From assembly GCA_905182985.1 (NCBI GenBank), contig CAJJDN010000028.1:33033-97032 (forward strand): DNA of 64,000 nucleotides, in the 5' to 3' direction. How positions within the stretch are numbered: position 1 is the stretch's first letter; every line of letters begins with the position of its first letter. Source of the DNA: Paramecium sonneborni. Lineage: Eukaryota; Ciliophora; Oligohymenophorea; Peniculida; Parameciidae. The notes below the pieces were generated by a model. It was not told where the DNA came from and ran no database searches. It saw only the letters and a program-made list of their open reading frames with translations. Of the stretch, positions 52,801-64,000 are shown one piece after another. Position numbers and translations under genes: made by a program.

Positions 52801-55081
52801 AGGATATTATGAATCAGGTAATTAGTTATGCCTAAGTTGCAATGATTATATAAATCCTCCTATAAATCATTATTGTTATTCAAAATGTGGTGACGGTATA
52901 ATTTAATGGAATGAAGATTGTGATGATGGAAATAATAATTATAGAGATAATTGTTATAAATGTTTAAATGGTAATTCTTTTTGTTTAGATTACACATGTA
53001 CAGGTTGCGATGCTGGTTAATGTATTGGATGCATTGATGGATTCTATTTAACTTAAGAATCTATTTGTGAACCTTGTGATTCAAGTTGCAAAACATGTAT
53101 AAATAAATCTGACAATTGTACTGATTGTATGATATACTAAAATGATGGATCTGGTTGCATAATGTGTAACTAAGACTAAGGATTTCAAATATTAGATAAT
53201 CAATGTATTAATATTTGTGGAGATGGAATCAAAGTATCAAATGAATAATGTGATGATGGTAATCTAAAACCAAATGATGGTTGTAATCAACTATGTGAAA
53301 TCGAAGAAGGCTATTAATGTTAAACTTTATGTGAAAAGATTATTTACCCTACTATTTTATTTGAATTAAATACTTAAGATCTAAAATATAACTCATAAAG
53401 AATTGTCAAAATTAAAACAGATTAAAAAGTTTCAATCTCAGGAAGTATCAATTCGATTTTCAAATTTAAAATCAATAATTTGAATTCTTACGAAATCTCC
53501 TTTGTTGATTTAACATCATATTCTGAAGAATATAATTATCTCTTTTTAGAATTAACCATTCAATTATAAACAGTTGTTTCTGATCCATAATTAATTTGCC
53601 AAATAATAAATCAAGAAGCCATTTATAATCAACAAGGTAATACCTTTAAAGAGAAAAACTATATTACTTCATTATTAGAATACGAAGCTACCTCTGAAAT
53701 AGCAGAAAGTGCTACTAATGGTTTAATGAAGTTGAGTAAATACATTTTATATCTTTTGTTTGGATTTGCAATTTTGGCATTTTTGTTTGGAGGATTAAAC
53801 ATATTTTGGAATCTATTAGATATTCTGTAATTAATATCCTACTTATAATTTTTGAATGTTAACTATCCATATAATGTCAATAATTACTTTACTATATTTG
53901 GATTTGCTTAATTCGATTTTATTAAACAATATATCGATTTAGAATAATTTATAAGTTAATATGTCAATACACCAGATGCAGATCCAAAATTTCGCAATGA
54001 AGGATACTCTACAGTTTTCTTTGTTAATATTATAACTGTTTTAACTGTTTTCATAACAACACTACTTACTTATATCGGATGTAGAATGTTGTTCTAAACT
54101 TTGACCAAGATCTCACATTCTTTGATCTATGCTCCAATAGATTCATAAGAACAAAGTGTATGCACATTCTTCATTTATAGAATCACAAGGAATTTTCAAC
54201 AATCACTTCTTAAAATCAATTAAGAATTCATATCAGGTGTGATTCGTACATTCATGACAGTGGCATTTGATTATAATCTTGCTTTATTTTTGTAATTAAA
54301 AGATGTTTATTTGAAAGATCCAATATTATTTTGTAGTTTTTTATTTTGCATAATTGCTTTACTATTAGAAGTAGTATTTATTTATTCAGCAATAATATTT
54401 ATGTCTAAACCTCCTTATGTATTCAAATAGAAAGTGATATAAAATAATTTTGGAGCAATTTATGAAGGAATTAAATTGTAAAAGAATCCATTCACTTATT
54501 ATTTCAACATAATTTTGTTAATTAAGAAAATGTTATTTATGATGTTTTTAGTAATGTTCTATTCAATTCCTTGTATTTAAATAGGATTAGTGTCTCTTTT
54601 AAATATGATGATGGCTGTATATTTAATTAAAGTGAGACCACTTGAAGATAAAGATGAATTAATAAAATAAGTAGGTTCAGAATTAATTATATGGATAGCA
54701 GAAATGTTTATATTGGGTCTTGCTATGAATGAATAAACAAATCAATTGGAAGATAATGGTAAATTAAATTTAGGATGGTTTGTTATAGCATCTACATCAT
54801 TTTTGATATTATTTTAAATGTTCATAGATGTAAAATAGCATATCAACTTCTTAATTAATGAATATGCTATAATAAAAAAATTAATTGATAGAATTTAATT
54901 ATTAATTAGTAGAAAAGAACCAGAAGAGGAATAAAATATATTTCTAAAAAGAAGAAGAAGATTTGGAATAGAGAACAATACCTCTTAAAATAACCTTGTT
55001 AGTACTAAGAATAATAAATCTACTTATCATTTTAAATAAGGAAGAGTTGTAACATTTACTGTCAGCTCAAGTAGTAGCTGA
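49845..55081 (+). CDS. Large cysteine-rich membrane protein with multi-pass C-terminus
   Basis: Exons 49845-49899, 49925-52480, 52507-52650 and 52680-55081 (introns 25, 26 and 29 nt) give 1,718 residues. A signal peptide (MKQMEFLVFSVFIIKIHCG) is followed by lectin-like beta segments alternating with Cys-rich furin-like blocks. Dense C-x-x-C repeats fill about 600-1080. Two CGDG...CDDGN modules (DUF4215 type) are present: CGDGIIQWNEDCDDGN and CGDGIKVSNEQCDDGN. From about residue 1260 there are roughly eight to nine hydrophobic segments (LYLLFGFAILAFLFGG, FFVNIITVLTVFITTLL, and others) and a basic cytoplasmic tail ending SSSS. This matches the large ciliate surface-receptor-like family of unknown ligand. 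Confidence 0.9.
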
Positions 55082-55161
55082 AAGTCCATCCTCTCATCTT
55101 TTGCTGTATATATATTATGATTTCATGTTTATATATTTAATCAATATTTAATAGTATTCAA

Positions 55162-56235
55162 TCAACATATATATCCTTTAGGACCTTAACTAAGTAAAGT
55201 AGATGTATCAACTTCATTCAATTTCTCACCATTTTTTATCTTCTCTACCAAATCTGGATCTAATCTTTTAAACATATACTAAATACTTGATGTAAATAAT
55301 CTACCAAAGGTTATAGCATCACAATATTATTTCTTTATTAATTCTTCTCCCCTCTCAGGTGTCACCTTTCCATTACCTATGATCTAACCTTTAAATAAAG
55401 GTCTACAAAATTCAAAAACATTTTCAATATCAGATTTAGATGATGGATAGCCAAAATCTAACCAATTCTCAGGATAATCATCATCTCTAATCTCAATGAA
55501 TCCAACCTTTCTTTAATTCAATTACTCTAACAAATATTTATACAATTCTTTTGGATTTGGGTCATATGAATCGTACTATCTAGTTATAGGTGATATTTTT
55601 ATTCCAATTCTTTATATATCAAATACTGACCCCAATTTATCAATTATCTCTAACACTATACGACATCTATTCTCAACACAACCACCATATTCATCTGTTC
55701 TCTTATTTGCAGAACCTTTAAGAAAAGAATCTAATAAGTATCCACTACTTGCTTATATTTCTATTCCATCAAAACCTGCGTATTTAATTAATTTAGAACA
55801 TTCCAAATATTATTTTACTACCTCTTATATTTCATCAATACTCATTTCTTTAGGTTCATTATACTTACTATTCCTTATTTTTATAGCTGATGGTGCCAAT
55901 GGTGTTTTAATCTAATTTGTTACTCTACCACAATGCCATAATTATGCTATTATTTTACAACCTTTTTAATGCAATGCTTCTACTATTTCACTCCAAGCTT
56001 ATGCTTAATTAATATTGAATATAGCAGATGATCCATCTTAAGCTATTGAATCTAAACTCAATGGCAAACCTTCAGTAATTATAAATCCTGCCGTGCATCT
56101 TTACATATAATATTACTTCATCATTTATGTAGGAATCATTTCTTTGTTATCACATCGTTATCTACTCATGGCTGCCATACCTATACGATTTTAACATTTA
56201 ATTGATCCTAATGTAAATGGAGTGAATAAATTCAT
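55162..56235 (-). CDS. NADH:flavin oxidoreductase, old yellow enzyme family
   Basis: One uninterrupted exon of 357 residues starting [23 protein letters not shown]-barrel marks: [10 protein letters not shown] (strand 1), IITEG, GCKIIAQLWHCGR, APSAIK, the active-site region [20 protein letters not shown] then [20 protein letters not shown], and [17 protein letters not shown] at the phosphate-binding end. The usual H-x-x-N/H pair of the family reads as IEIQASS, so the substrate-binding His is replaced by Gln. Such enzymes reduce alpha,beta-unsaturated carbonyls. It diverges from RPS23 across only 79 bp and converges with the cysteine-rich gene (80 bp). Confidence 0.92.
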
Positions 56236-56314
56236 ATTTTATTGATAAATTAGATGGATAGATGTTTTTAAAGTATATTTTGAAAAAATAAATAAAATCT
56301 TTTTATTTATAATA
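56236..56314. promoter_or_regulatory. 79-bp divergent promoter, OYE / RPS23
   Basis: 79 bp between two start codons of oppositely transcribed genes, one of them a ribosomal protein gene that must be strongly expressed. The sequence is A/T only except for a few G/C bases. No named element is visible. Confidence 0.5.
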
Positions 56315-56771
56315 ATGGGTGTAGGAAAACCTAGAGGTATGAGAGCAGGAAGAAAGCTCAAAGATCACAGAAGAGTTAATAGATGGGCTGATAAAGAATA
56401 TAATAAGGCTATGATTGGATCAAGATATAAAAATCCATTTATGGGTGCTTCACATGCAAAAGGATTGGTTGTTGAAAAAATTGGAGTGTAAATATTTTAA
56501 TCATATATTATATTTTAGTGAATCCAAATAACCAAACTCTGCAGTCAGAAAGTGTGTTAGAGTATTACTTAAGAAAAATGGTAAAAAAATATCAGCCTTT
56601 GTTCCTAAAGATGGTTGCTTAAACTTTTTAAATGAAAATGATGAAGTCACTGTAGCAGGATTCGGAAGAAAGGGACATGCAGTCGGTGATATTCCAGGGG
56701 TCAGATTCAAGATTATTGCTGTTAAAGGAAAATCATTACTTGCTTTATGGTTAGGCAAGGTTGAAAAATGA
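56315..56771 (+). CDS. RPS23: 40S ribosomal protein S23 (uS12)
   Basis: Exons 56315-56487 and 56519-56771 (31-nt intron) give 141 residues, against 143 in humans. The sequence reads [48 protein letters not shown], then [20 protein letters not shown], all near-invariant in uS12, including the PNSA loop at the decoding centre. The Gln of KQPNSA is encoded by TAA (56529-56531), direct proof of the reassigned code. uS12 monitors codon-anticodon pairing in the small subunit. Confidence 0.98.
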
Positions 56772-56810
56772 CAGTACAATAACAATCCATTAAATATATT
56801 TATCTAAACC

Positions 56811-58098
56811 TCACAATTATTTTTTTATTAAAATGCGTTCACCTTCATCATCAAATTCTTTCTTTAGTATCCACATACTTTTAAATGAAGCCAAATTAGT
56901 TAAAATTGATCCTCCTTACCAACTTAATGTTATTCTTTCAGGTGGTGCCCATATTTTAACCTTATTAAATCTTAATTTTTAATACCTTAGCTTCTTTTGG
57001 TACTAATTTCTTAACTTCTCCAATTAGTCTTTCTGGAAATCCTTACATCAAAGAGGTACCTCCTGTCAAAACAATTTCACTATATAAAGGTTTTCTTAAA
57101 TCTAAATCTACTTTTTAGATTGAATTTGCCAAAATTTCAGGAATAGCTAAATTTAGTTTATTAATAAATTACAATTCAGTTCTAAACCATATTTTTCTGG
57201 ACACATTAATATTTCAGGTGCTCTTTATTTTTCAAAACTTAATTCAATAGTACTATTGTCAGGTAACATATATTAATCTTTAATCTTTCTTTCTTCTTAA
57301 AACTTATCTTCTCCTATCATAGCTGGACTCAAAAAGCAACGTTTTTCTTTAATCTTCTTGATAATTTCATATTCAGCCTTTAATTATAATAAGTATAAAT
57401 AACTGTAGTAGTAAATGTATATCCTGCTCTTCTTAATAAATTATTAAGGTTTTCTGTAACATCTCTTCCTGCTAAATCAACTCTTTATGCACTATGTTAA
57501 ATGTAGAATCCATCATAAATAGGAATACTCTAAGAAATTGTATCTCCAATATCCAAAATTACGCCAGTTGATTTACCACTAGCAAATAAACTTGTAACTC
57601 CTGAAACTGCAAAGAACAAAGCAGGACAATTGTAACTTTCAAAAAATTATTTGGCAATCTCAACTTTTTATTGTTGTGATGCATATGGTGGCTCTGTCAA
57701 TAAAATTGGACACTAATTATATTTCATATATCTCATACTTCTTTAGGATTTCCACGTAATTCTTAAAAAGCATATTTCCACAATTAATCCATTTCATTCA
57801 TGTCTCTAATTATACCTTTTTAATATGGATATTTAATTTTAATCACTCCTCTTGTACTATCTGTAATTTAATTTCCTACATAAAATTCTTGACTATTTGC
57901 TACAGGCAAAGCTTTATATTTTGGACGTCCAATACTTAATTATTTTTCAATTTATTTACTATGAATTGAATATCAATTTTGGTTTTTCTTCCCCACCTAT
58001 TCCTGCCTTAATCTAACTTGATCCCTATTAATTAATATATTAGAATTGTATACCATATCAATAACTATTGAATTATTAGCAAATATGTGATTATCCAT
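56811..58098 (-). CDS. ACTR1: Actin-related protein 1 (centractin)
   Basis: Seven exons (58054-58098, 57960-58024, 57739-57934, 57404-57712, 57173-57377, 56986-57146, 56811-56960), introns 25-29 nt, give 376 residues, the same length as human ACTR1A. Motifs: SIVIDMGSSQIKAGIGGEEK, YIGRPKYK, CPILLTEPP, FAVSGVTSLFASGKSTGVIL then DIGDT, DLAGRDVTENL, EYEIIKKIKEKRCF, STIEL, VLTGGTSLMQGF, and KMW-like KSMWILKKEF. It forms the short filament at the core of dynactin. The phosphate loop has VIDMGSS where actins have VIDNGSG. Confidence 0.9.
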
Positions 58099-58176
58099 AT
58101 TAATAATTAAATTTAATTTAAAACTTTTGTTCTTCATTCTTCATTATAATATTTTTATATATATATCATCATTATA

Positions 58177-59067
58177 TCATAATTCATCTAATTTTTTAAG
58201 TGCTTTCGCTTTGTTTTTTTCTTAATTTCTTCTATACTCTTTAATTAATGAATCCAATTAGTATTTTTACTCAGAATTTAATTTATCATATAATTTTTTT
58301 ATTGCTTTCTCTATAGATTTCTAAAATACAATAATTAAATTAATTACAAAATGATTAAAATTGCTATTCTCAAAAAATGTTACTATCACCTAGAAAGTTT
58401 CCTTATAAAAATGATGTTCAATACAATTCTCCAACATTTCTGTAACATCCAACATAATAAAAGCAGATAATAATTCTTCATTTCCTATATACTTGATCAA
58501 TAATTTCAGCATTTCTAACCTGCCCTTTGTTATAATTAATACTTTTACTTTATAATTATTCTTATTATCCTTATTACATACAAATTGTACCAATGTTCCA
58601 GATATCTCTTTTATGAAATGTGAACATACTTCTTCTAAATAAGCAACAGCATTTTCTGAAGTCGATAACCAATTTTCTATTATGCCAACTATTGTTAATA
58701 AATTTGGAAATCTTACAAATAACAATACATAGAATTATAATATATCAATAGATAATCTATTTGTTATTTGTAAATGTAAAATTATAAGATTATGTTACTA
58801 AGCATAATCAACTTTTTATTATTTTTACAATAATTTCTCAGCAATTAAAGATGTCAACTCTTGTGTTTATTCACTATTTAAAGGACATATTCTAACCATT
58901 TTAATTAGTTCCTATATAGAATCTTTATTTTTTAATTTTTAAGAAAACAAATAGACATTTTTACTAGAAGCTAACTTTAACTAATTTTTTGCATTACAAT
59001 CATAGATCTAATCTACTTATTTTATTGCTAAAGATGATTATTGCTATGTTTAAGAATTATTCATCAT
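58177..59067 (-). CDS. Helical (HEAT/armadillo-like) protein, unassigned
   Basis: Start MMNNSQTQQQSSLAIKQVDQ at 59065-59067, stop 58177-58179. The frame is open throughout (296 residues), but two GT-AG stretches of 24 nt (58525-58548) and 27 nt (58321-58347) are probably introns, leaving 279. The chain is a series of amphipathic helices (LIKMVRICPLNSEQTQELTS, LTIVGIIENWLSTSENAVAY, RLEMLKLLIKYIGNEELLSA), as in importin/exportin-like or other HEAT proteins, then a lysine-rich coiled C-terminus (EYRRNQEKNKAKALKKLDEL). No family could be fixed. Confidence 0.7.
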
Positions 59068-59294
59068 TTGCATTCTTTATTGTTATAATAAGGCATTCAA
59101 TTATTATAATCTCTATTACTAATGTAAAGTTTCCCTTATTTAATATAGTTTCTATAATTCATATGATTAAGGATTAAATTATTCTGAATTCATTTTATTG
59201 TTTTTTATCCTACATTTATTCTGAATTTCATTAAATAAATCTTTACAGGGATTTTATTTATAATTTGTATAATTAAATTATTTAAACTATACAA

Positions 59295-61271
59295 TCAACA
59301 ATAATATGTATTTAAAATATCATTTAGTTCTTAATCTCTTATAGGTTTTACTAGATAATTTAAAAATCCAATTTTCTAGCATTATTCTTTTTCTTTATGA
59401 TCGGTATATCCAGAACAAGCAATAATAACTTAATTTTAATTAATCTTAAGAATTTCTTTAGTTGCATTAAAACCATTTAATATTGGCATTTCTAAATCCA
59501 TAAAGATTAATTTATATCCACTACATTATTGACAACATTTCTTATTCTTTATTTTCTCAATACATTCACTACCATTTGATGCAGAATCAATATCTAGAAT
59601 ATTTCTAATTTTAAATCATATTTTTTACTTTTTATTTAGTAATTTTTTAAATGTAAAAACATTAAAGATTTCATCATCAACAATTAATATATGAGAACAT
59701 TTAATAGAAGGTGGTTCTAAATCAAATGATTTTTTCTGTTCTAATAGAAATGTTTATCCTTCATCAACTTCTTGAGATTAACCTGAATTTTCTTTAATTC
59801 TATAACTTGACACCTTTTTCAATCTAATTTATTATATTTACAAATTAAAGAAAAAATAGGTACCTTAATTTATTTTTGAATCAATTTATAATCCTCCACA
59901 TCCTATTGAACTAGCTATTTAATTACTTATAACCAAACCTAATCCAACTCCATTCTCATTTCTTTTTCTACTCTCCTCAGAATTCACTTTAGAAAATTAC
60001 TTAAAAAGTTTTTTTTAATCTTCATCAGGTATACCAATCCCATCATCTTGAACACCTATTTTTATAGTTGTGTTATCTATATATGATACAAGAATTGTTA
60101 TTTAATTTGATGCAAATTTAAAGCTATTACTTAATAAATTCACTAAAATTTATTTTATTCTATTTTTATCACTCAACACATTTGTAGGTGCTTTACTATC
60201 ATAAATATATGATAGATTTAATTTTTATATCTTTGCTTTCAATGCAAACAATTTCAAACATTCTTTTATTAAACATTCTAAATTAAATCTCGTCTACTGC
60301 ACTGCAAATTTACCATTTTTTATTTAAGCTAAATCTAATAAATCATTTGATAGATTTAAAATATAATAAGAATTATCCAAAGCAGCTTAAAGCATTTCAG
60401 AATTATCAATAGTTAATTAATTTGAATGTAATACATTCTCTATCATCTATATAATACAATTCAAAGGAGATCTATATTCATGACTTACATATGATAACAT
60501 TTTCGATTTTTATAAATCATATTCTCTTAAATATTTTATTTTCTATTTATGTGTAATATCTCTTATCAATATAAAATATAAATTATTATCCTTTTTTGTA
60601 ATTGTCAATTCTAACATTTTTTCAGCTTTCCTCTCACTCTATGACATTGTTACTCCATTATTGGGATAAAATGTATGCAAAGTAAAATATTAATTCTTAA
60701 AACTATTTTATTTAAATTTACAAAATATTTCTTTAAATTAATTTACAATGTTTTTTTCTTAATTCATTTCTAATAGAATTTAGTAGTGAGGATTAATAGA
60801 TTAATTTATCTAATCACTTTTTAAAAATGCCATACTTTTACACATTTATTTTTGTTGATTTATTATAAACAAATTATCATCCTATGAATCATGTTATTAA
60901 TATTTTAGATTGTTTAGAGAATTTAAAATATCGATTATTTCCTTTGCAGAATTAACAGAAAATAATGTTTTAGATGCAATATTTGAATATACAATCTCCA
61001 TATCTTAATTCAATTAGTTTAATCTTAAAACCAATAAGCCTTCATGTGTAAATTACATCATTACATCTAGTATATTTGTATTTAAAATTTGATTTGGAAA
61101 AGATTAATCTGGAAGTAAAAAATGATAAAAGGGATATTCTTTACTTTTTGGAGACATTTTATCAGAATCTGCCTATGAAGATGCTCGATCTTTCCTATTT
61201 ATTAATTAGTCTGTATTCTAAATTCTATGAGATTCACTTAATTTGTTTCTTGGTGTTATTATATTTTACAT
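59295..61271 (-). CDS. Hybrid histidine kinase: PAS, HisKA, HATPase, receiver
   Basis: Exons 59629-61271 and 59295-59604 (24-nt intron) give 650 residues. Residues about 70-240 contain a PAS-like segment (EGLLVLRLNQ ... IVYSN). The H-box is MLSYVSHEYRSPLNCI, with the phospho-acceptor His near residue 264. The ATPase has the N-box (KQILVNLLSNSFKF), G1 (DDGIGIP) and G2 (NGVGLGLVIS). The receiver has the acidic pair (IVDDE), phospho-acceptor Asp in MDLEMPILNGF (near residue 584), ACSGY and VKPI. All catalytic residues are present. No membrane segment is seen, so it is probably a soluble sensor. The intron interrupts the receiver; without it a TGA would remove the phospho-acceptor. Confidence 0.93.
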
Positions 61272-62227
61272 CCCATTGACATAATTAATAATCAAGGAGA
61301 ACAACAAATAAATTGTACATTAATAAATTGAGATATCAATTTAAGATGTTTATGAAATGTAAAGAATCTACAAAAAAGTTGATTAAAGCAATAAAATCAG
61401 CCAAAATAATCTAACTAAAAAATACTATGTTTGATATCTTTTAAAATCCTCGAATAACTGTGTTGTGATAAAATGAACAATTATAACACATGCCGTACTT
61501 TCATTCTAAGAATTTCTTTCATTCTAAATGATAAACAAACATAAACTTAATTGAATCAATATTATGCTTCCAATGAGTAGTATTGGTTTATTTTTGGTCT
61601 AAAAAAAAAATTATAATAATGCCAAAAGAGCTTAGATTATCATATATGCCAAATTAGTATTTTCCAAAGATGTTAAATAGTAATAAATTGAGAATCCTAA
61701 TCCATTAAATTAAAATAGGATCACTATCATTCTCAAAACAGGTTTCATTTATCAAATAATAAAATTATACAAAACCATCTTATTATATAGCTTTAATAAT
61801 ATAAACAAAGATAGATCTTACAATTTTCAATCGAGTTTCTTAGGACTGATTGTAAATAATTTAAAACAATATAAACAAAAAGAAAATAAATTATTTTCTG
61901 AGAATTTATTTTAAAACATAGTCATAATTTAAAGGTTACTTAGAAAACCTTAGTATTATAGCTAAAAGTTTTAAACTATTGATTTAACAAATAATTAGCA
62001 CATTTAAAGAGAAAAATATTAAATTGATAACATTTTAGATCTTATAGATCTGTATTAATATTGAGTTAGGTTAAAATACATTCTCTACTTCATATAAAAT
62101 ATTGTATAAAATAGATTAATTAGATTATAAGTTATAAAACAAAAAAAAATTGGTATTTAAATATTTATTTTAATTTCTGACAAATTAAGATACTGGGTTC
62201 ATATATAGAAAAAAAATATTGTAAATT
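61272..62227. other. Gap, no gene seen
   Basis: 956 bp between two minus-strand genes. Frames are short and AT-driven. It should include the promoter of the histidine-kinase gene. No repeat or motif can be supported. Confidence 0.45.
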
Positions 62228-62881
62228 TCAAAGTTTTAATAGGACTTTTTTTACTATTGCTTTGTGCTTAATGTGACTAGTTTTTTATCTTATTTTTGAA
62301 TTATAAATATAACATGTACTTTCTTTCCTTAAAAAGTTATTACTATAATAACTAAAAAAAATATACCCTAAAATTCTAATGAGTTTTAAATATTCTTCAT
62401 CCTATGTGTATTTTACTAGGTGAAATAGATTTCTAAGTTGATTTACAAGTTCACTCATGAACAAAAGAAATTTATTTCCTTTTTCTTCTCCAAGAATTTC
62501 ATAAACTGTCTTTTTTTGTCTCAAAGCATATTATACTATGGCTTTAGAGAAATTTTTTTGAATATTTGTAGAATCGACCAATAAATTAGGCTTCAAATTG
62601 CTTCCTTTATCATCAGATTAGATTTAAACTAAAGGTGTTTAAACATGTTCTGAAGTTTTCTCGAAATCCACAATTGGAACAGATTTTTAAGTTTCAACTC
62701 TCTCCTCTTCTTATTTAAGTGGATCAACCTTCTTTTTAAATATAAGAACAGGCCTGGCCTACATCATTTGATATTGTGAATAATATGGATTTTAAACAGG
62801 ATAATAGTACTGAGGATAGCATTATGGAAAGTATTGTCCTTAGGTAGGGTTCATGTAGTTCTAAAATGAGTTCGGGTACAT
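62228..62881 (-). CDS. Hypothetical protein with Pro/Tyr/Gln-rich N-terminus
   Basis: A single-exon frame of 217 residues. Residues 1-45 are low complexity (MYPNSFQNYMNPTQGQYFPQ then CYPQYYYPVQ), like RNA-binding or condensate-prone proteins. Residues 50-110 are charged and disordered. Residues 115-170 form a helical segment (FSKAIVQYALRQKKTVYEIL, KGNKFLLFMSELVNQLRNLF). The C-terminal 45 residues are less convincing and may contain an unrecognised intron. No family is assigned. Confidence 0.65.
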
Positions 62882-63172
62882 TAAATAATTATTGTTTTTT
62901 CAATTTTTTTTTGTCACATTAAAATCCTATAGCAAAATAAAACTTATGTTGAGAATGATAAAAATATCAGCGAAATAAATTAAAATGTTTATAGCGATTT
63001 TGGATATGATGCGATAACAAATTTTAACCAAGTTATCGCTTTGATCCTTGATTTAGATTAATAGAGAAGAATTTCATAATGAATTAATATCTAATTAACA
63101 AATAATTTTTAAATTTTAATACAAAAGATAGTTTAAAATATAATTGTTTAAATTATCTGATAAACTCAATAC

Positions 63173-64000
63173 TCACAATTTAAAATACTTTTCAAAATCT
63201 TTATCAGATAATGGACATATAGTATTACTCCTTATACATGTATGATGTGCAATAACAGCATTTGGATAAACCACAAATACCTATTAAAAGGTTTAAAAAA
63301 AATATATACTTTTTCACCAATAGATCTACTACAAACAGCACATTTCTTTTCTGATGTGATTCTTACATTTGCTTGCTTGGTGCTAGCATTCAAACATTCA
63401 ACATTCAGTAAATCCATATCAGATAAATGAAATGCAGCTTTCGTTGATCTTTTTTAATGTAATGTATGACCTACAAATATAATAAATAATTACTTATTAC
63501 ACTATTCAAAAATTAAAATAATCCATCATCTTCACCTTAATCAGCTAATATCCAATTCTCTGGTATAATTTCTAATACTTCCAAAGCATTTAACTAAGAA
63601 TGAGTTGCATATTTTTTCAGAAAATTATTGATTGTAATCTAAATTTGGAATGAAAATTTAATACTTTAATTTAATTAAATGTGAAAGATGTTTATTGATC
63701 TGTGGGTCTTTCTTTATATTTCCCTTCAAAAAAGGAATATAAATCTTTATACTTAATTTATAAGACATTAATACTTTCTTAAAGAGCTTTGTTAATAAAT
63801 TATCAGTATATTCACAACAATATTTTTCAGCCTAATCATACAATCCAAGATTAAGTAATAGATTCAATGCCTCTTCATGTCTTTTCTCTCTTCCATATAA
63901 TAAGATAATTTCATGAATCATCCATGAGTCTTTTACTTTTTTTTCTAAAATGCTTGATGAATTATATTTTGCATTTGGATTTTTTAAGAACTTTTTTAAT
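63173..64000 (-). CDS. Vps39/Vam6-like (or TRAP1/Vps3-like) vacuolar sorting protein, C-terminal part
   Basis: The gene enters from beyond the window. Visible exons are 63775-64000, 63665-63751, 63503-63638, 63310-63470 and 63173-63280 (introns 23, 26, 32 and 29 nt), 238 residues. Motifs: EIILLYGREKRHEEALNLLL (clathrin-repeat helix), AEKYCCEYTD, ALEVLEIIPENW, then the zinc domain KKCAVCSRSIGEKVFVVYPN, AVIAHHTCI. This is the C-terminal end of the HOPS/CORVET tethering subunits Vps39 and Vps3/TGFBRAP1, which drive vacuole and late-endosome fusion. The visible part does not separate the two families. The 5' part lies outside. Confidence 0.88.

Noticed and set aside
56501..56785. 94-residue minus-strand frame over the RPS23 gene.
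   Set aside because: It is the complement of the RPS23 second exon; the plus-strand protein is unmistakable.

Overview
The window reads as macronuclear DNA of a Paramecium-type ciliate. TAA and TAG are read as glutamine and TGA is the only stop. In the RPS23-like gene a TAA (56529-56531) sits at a glutamine that is conserved in this ribosomal protein. Genes are cut by very short GT-AG introns, mostly 20-33 nt, and intergenic DNA is AT-rich and often under 100 bp. A standard-code ORF search therefore shows only fragments. The gene models here were built by hand, by joining exons so that frame, family motifs and a TGA stop agree. No similarity search was run.

Layout. 0.3-9.3 kb: a CHY/RING ubiquitin ligase, a BET-like chromatin protein, a two-GAF coiled-coil protein, eIF2B-epsilon, a membrane RING ligase and three small uncharacterised genes. 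9.3-12.9 kb: gene-poor DNA with a 2.2-kb reading frame broken by three TGA codons. 12.9-19 kb: an EF-hand/PH/kinase protein, a small basic protein, and a second kinase caught in a 1,113-bp exact-looking direct duplication around a single N, most likely an assembly error. 19-25.7 kb: a long coiled-coil protein, a dynein light chain-like protein overlapping a CK1-like kinase by 4 nt, and two very small proteins. 25.7-34.5 kb: a USP-like protein without recognisable catalytic boxes, a TEY-type MAP kinase, a nine-repeat MORN protein, a secreted acidic protein ending in a beta/gamma-crystallin-like domain, and a pseudokinase. 36-46 kb: an HTH protein, an Aurora-like kinase, a PI4-kinase, a decayed kinase fragment and two coiled-coil proteins. 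46.8-55.1 kb: two cysteine-rich surface or secreted proteins flanking an EF-hand protein. 55-64 kb: an old yellow enzyme, RPS23, centractin (Arp1), a helical unknown, a PAS/histidine kinase/receiver hybrid, an unknown, and the 3' part of a Vps39-like gene cut by the window edge.

The content is typical of a compact ciliate chromosome: signalling (at least seven kinases or kinase-like genes), calcium sensing, ubiquitin chemistry, vesicle traffic and coiled-coil cytoskeletal proteins, with housekeeping genes between. Neighbours are not functionally clustered, and I found no operon, CRISPR, tRNA or rRNA. The strongest candidates for a second look are the EF-PH-kinase architecture, the crystallin-domain secreted protein, the apparently inactive USP-like and kinase-like proteins, the TGA-interrupted frame and the duplicated block.
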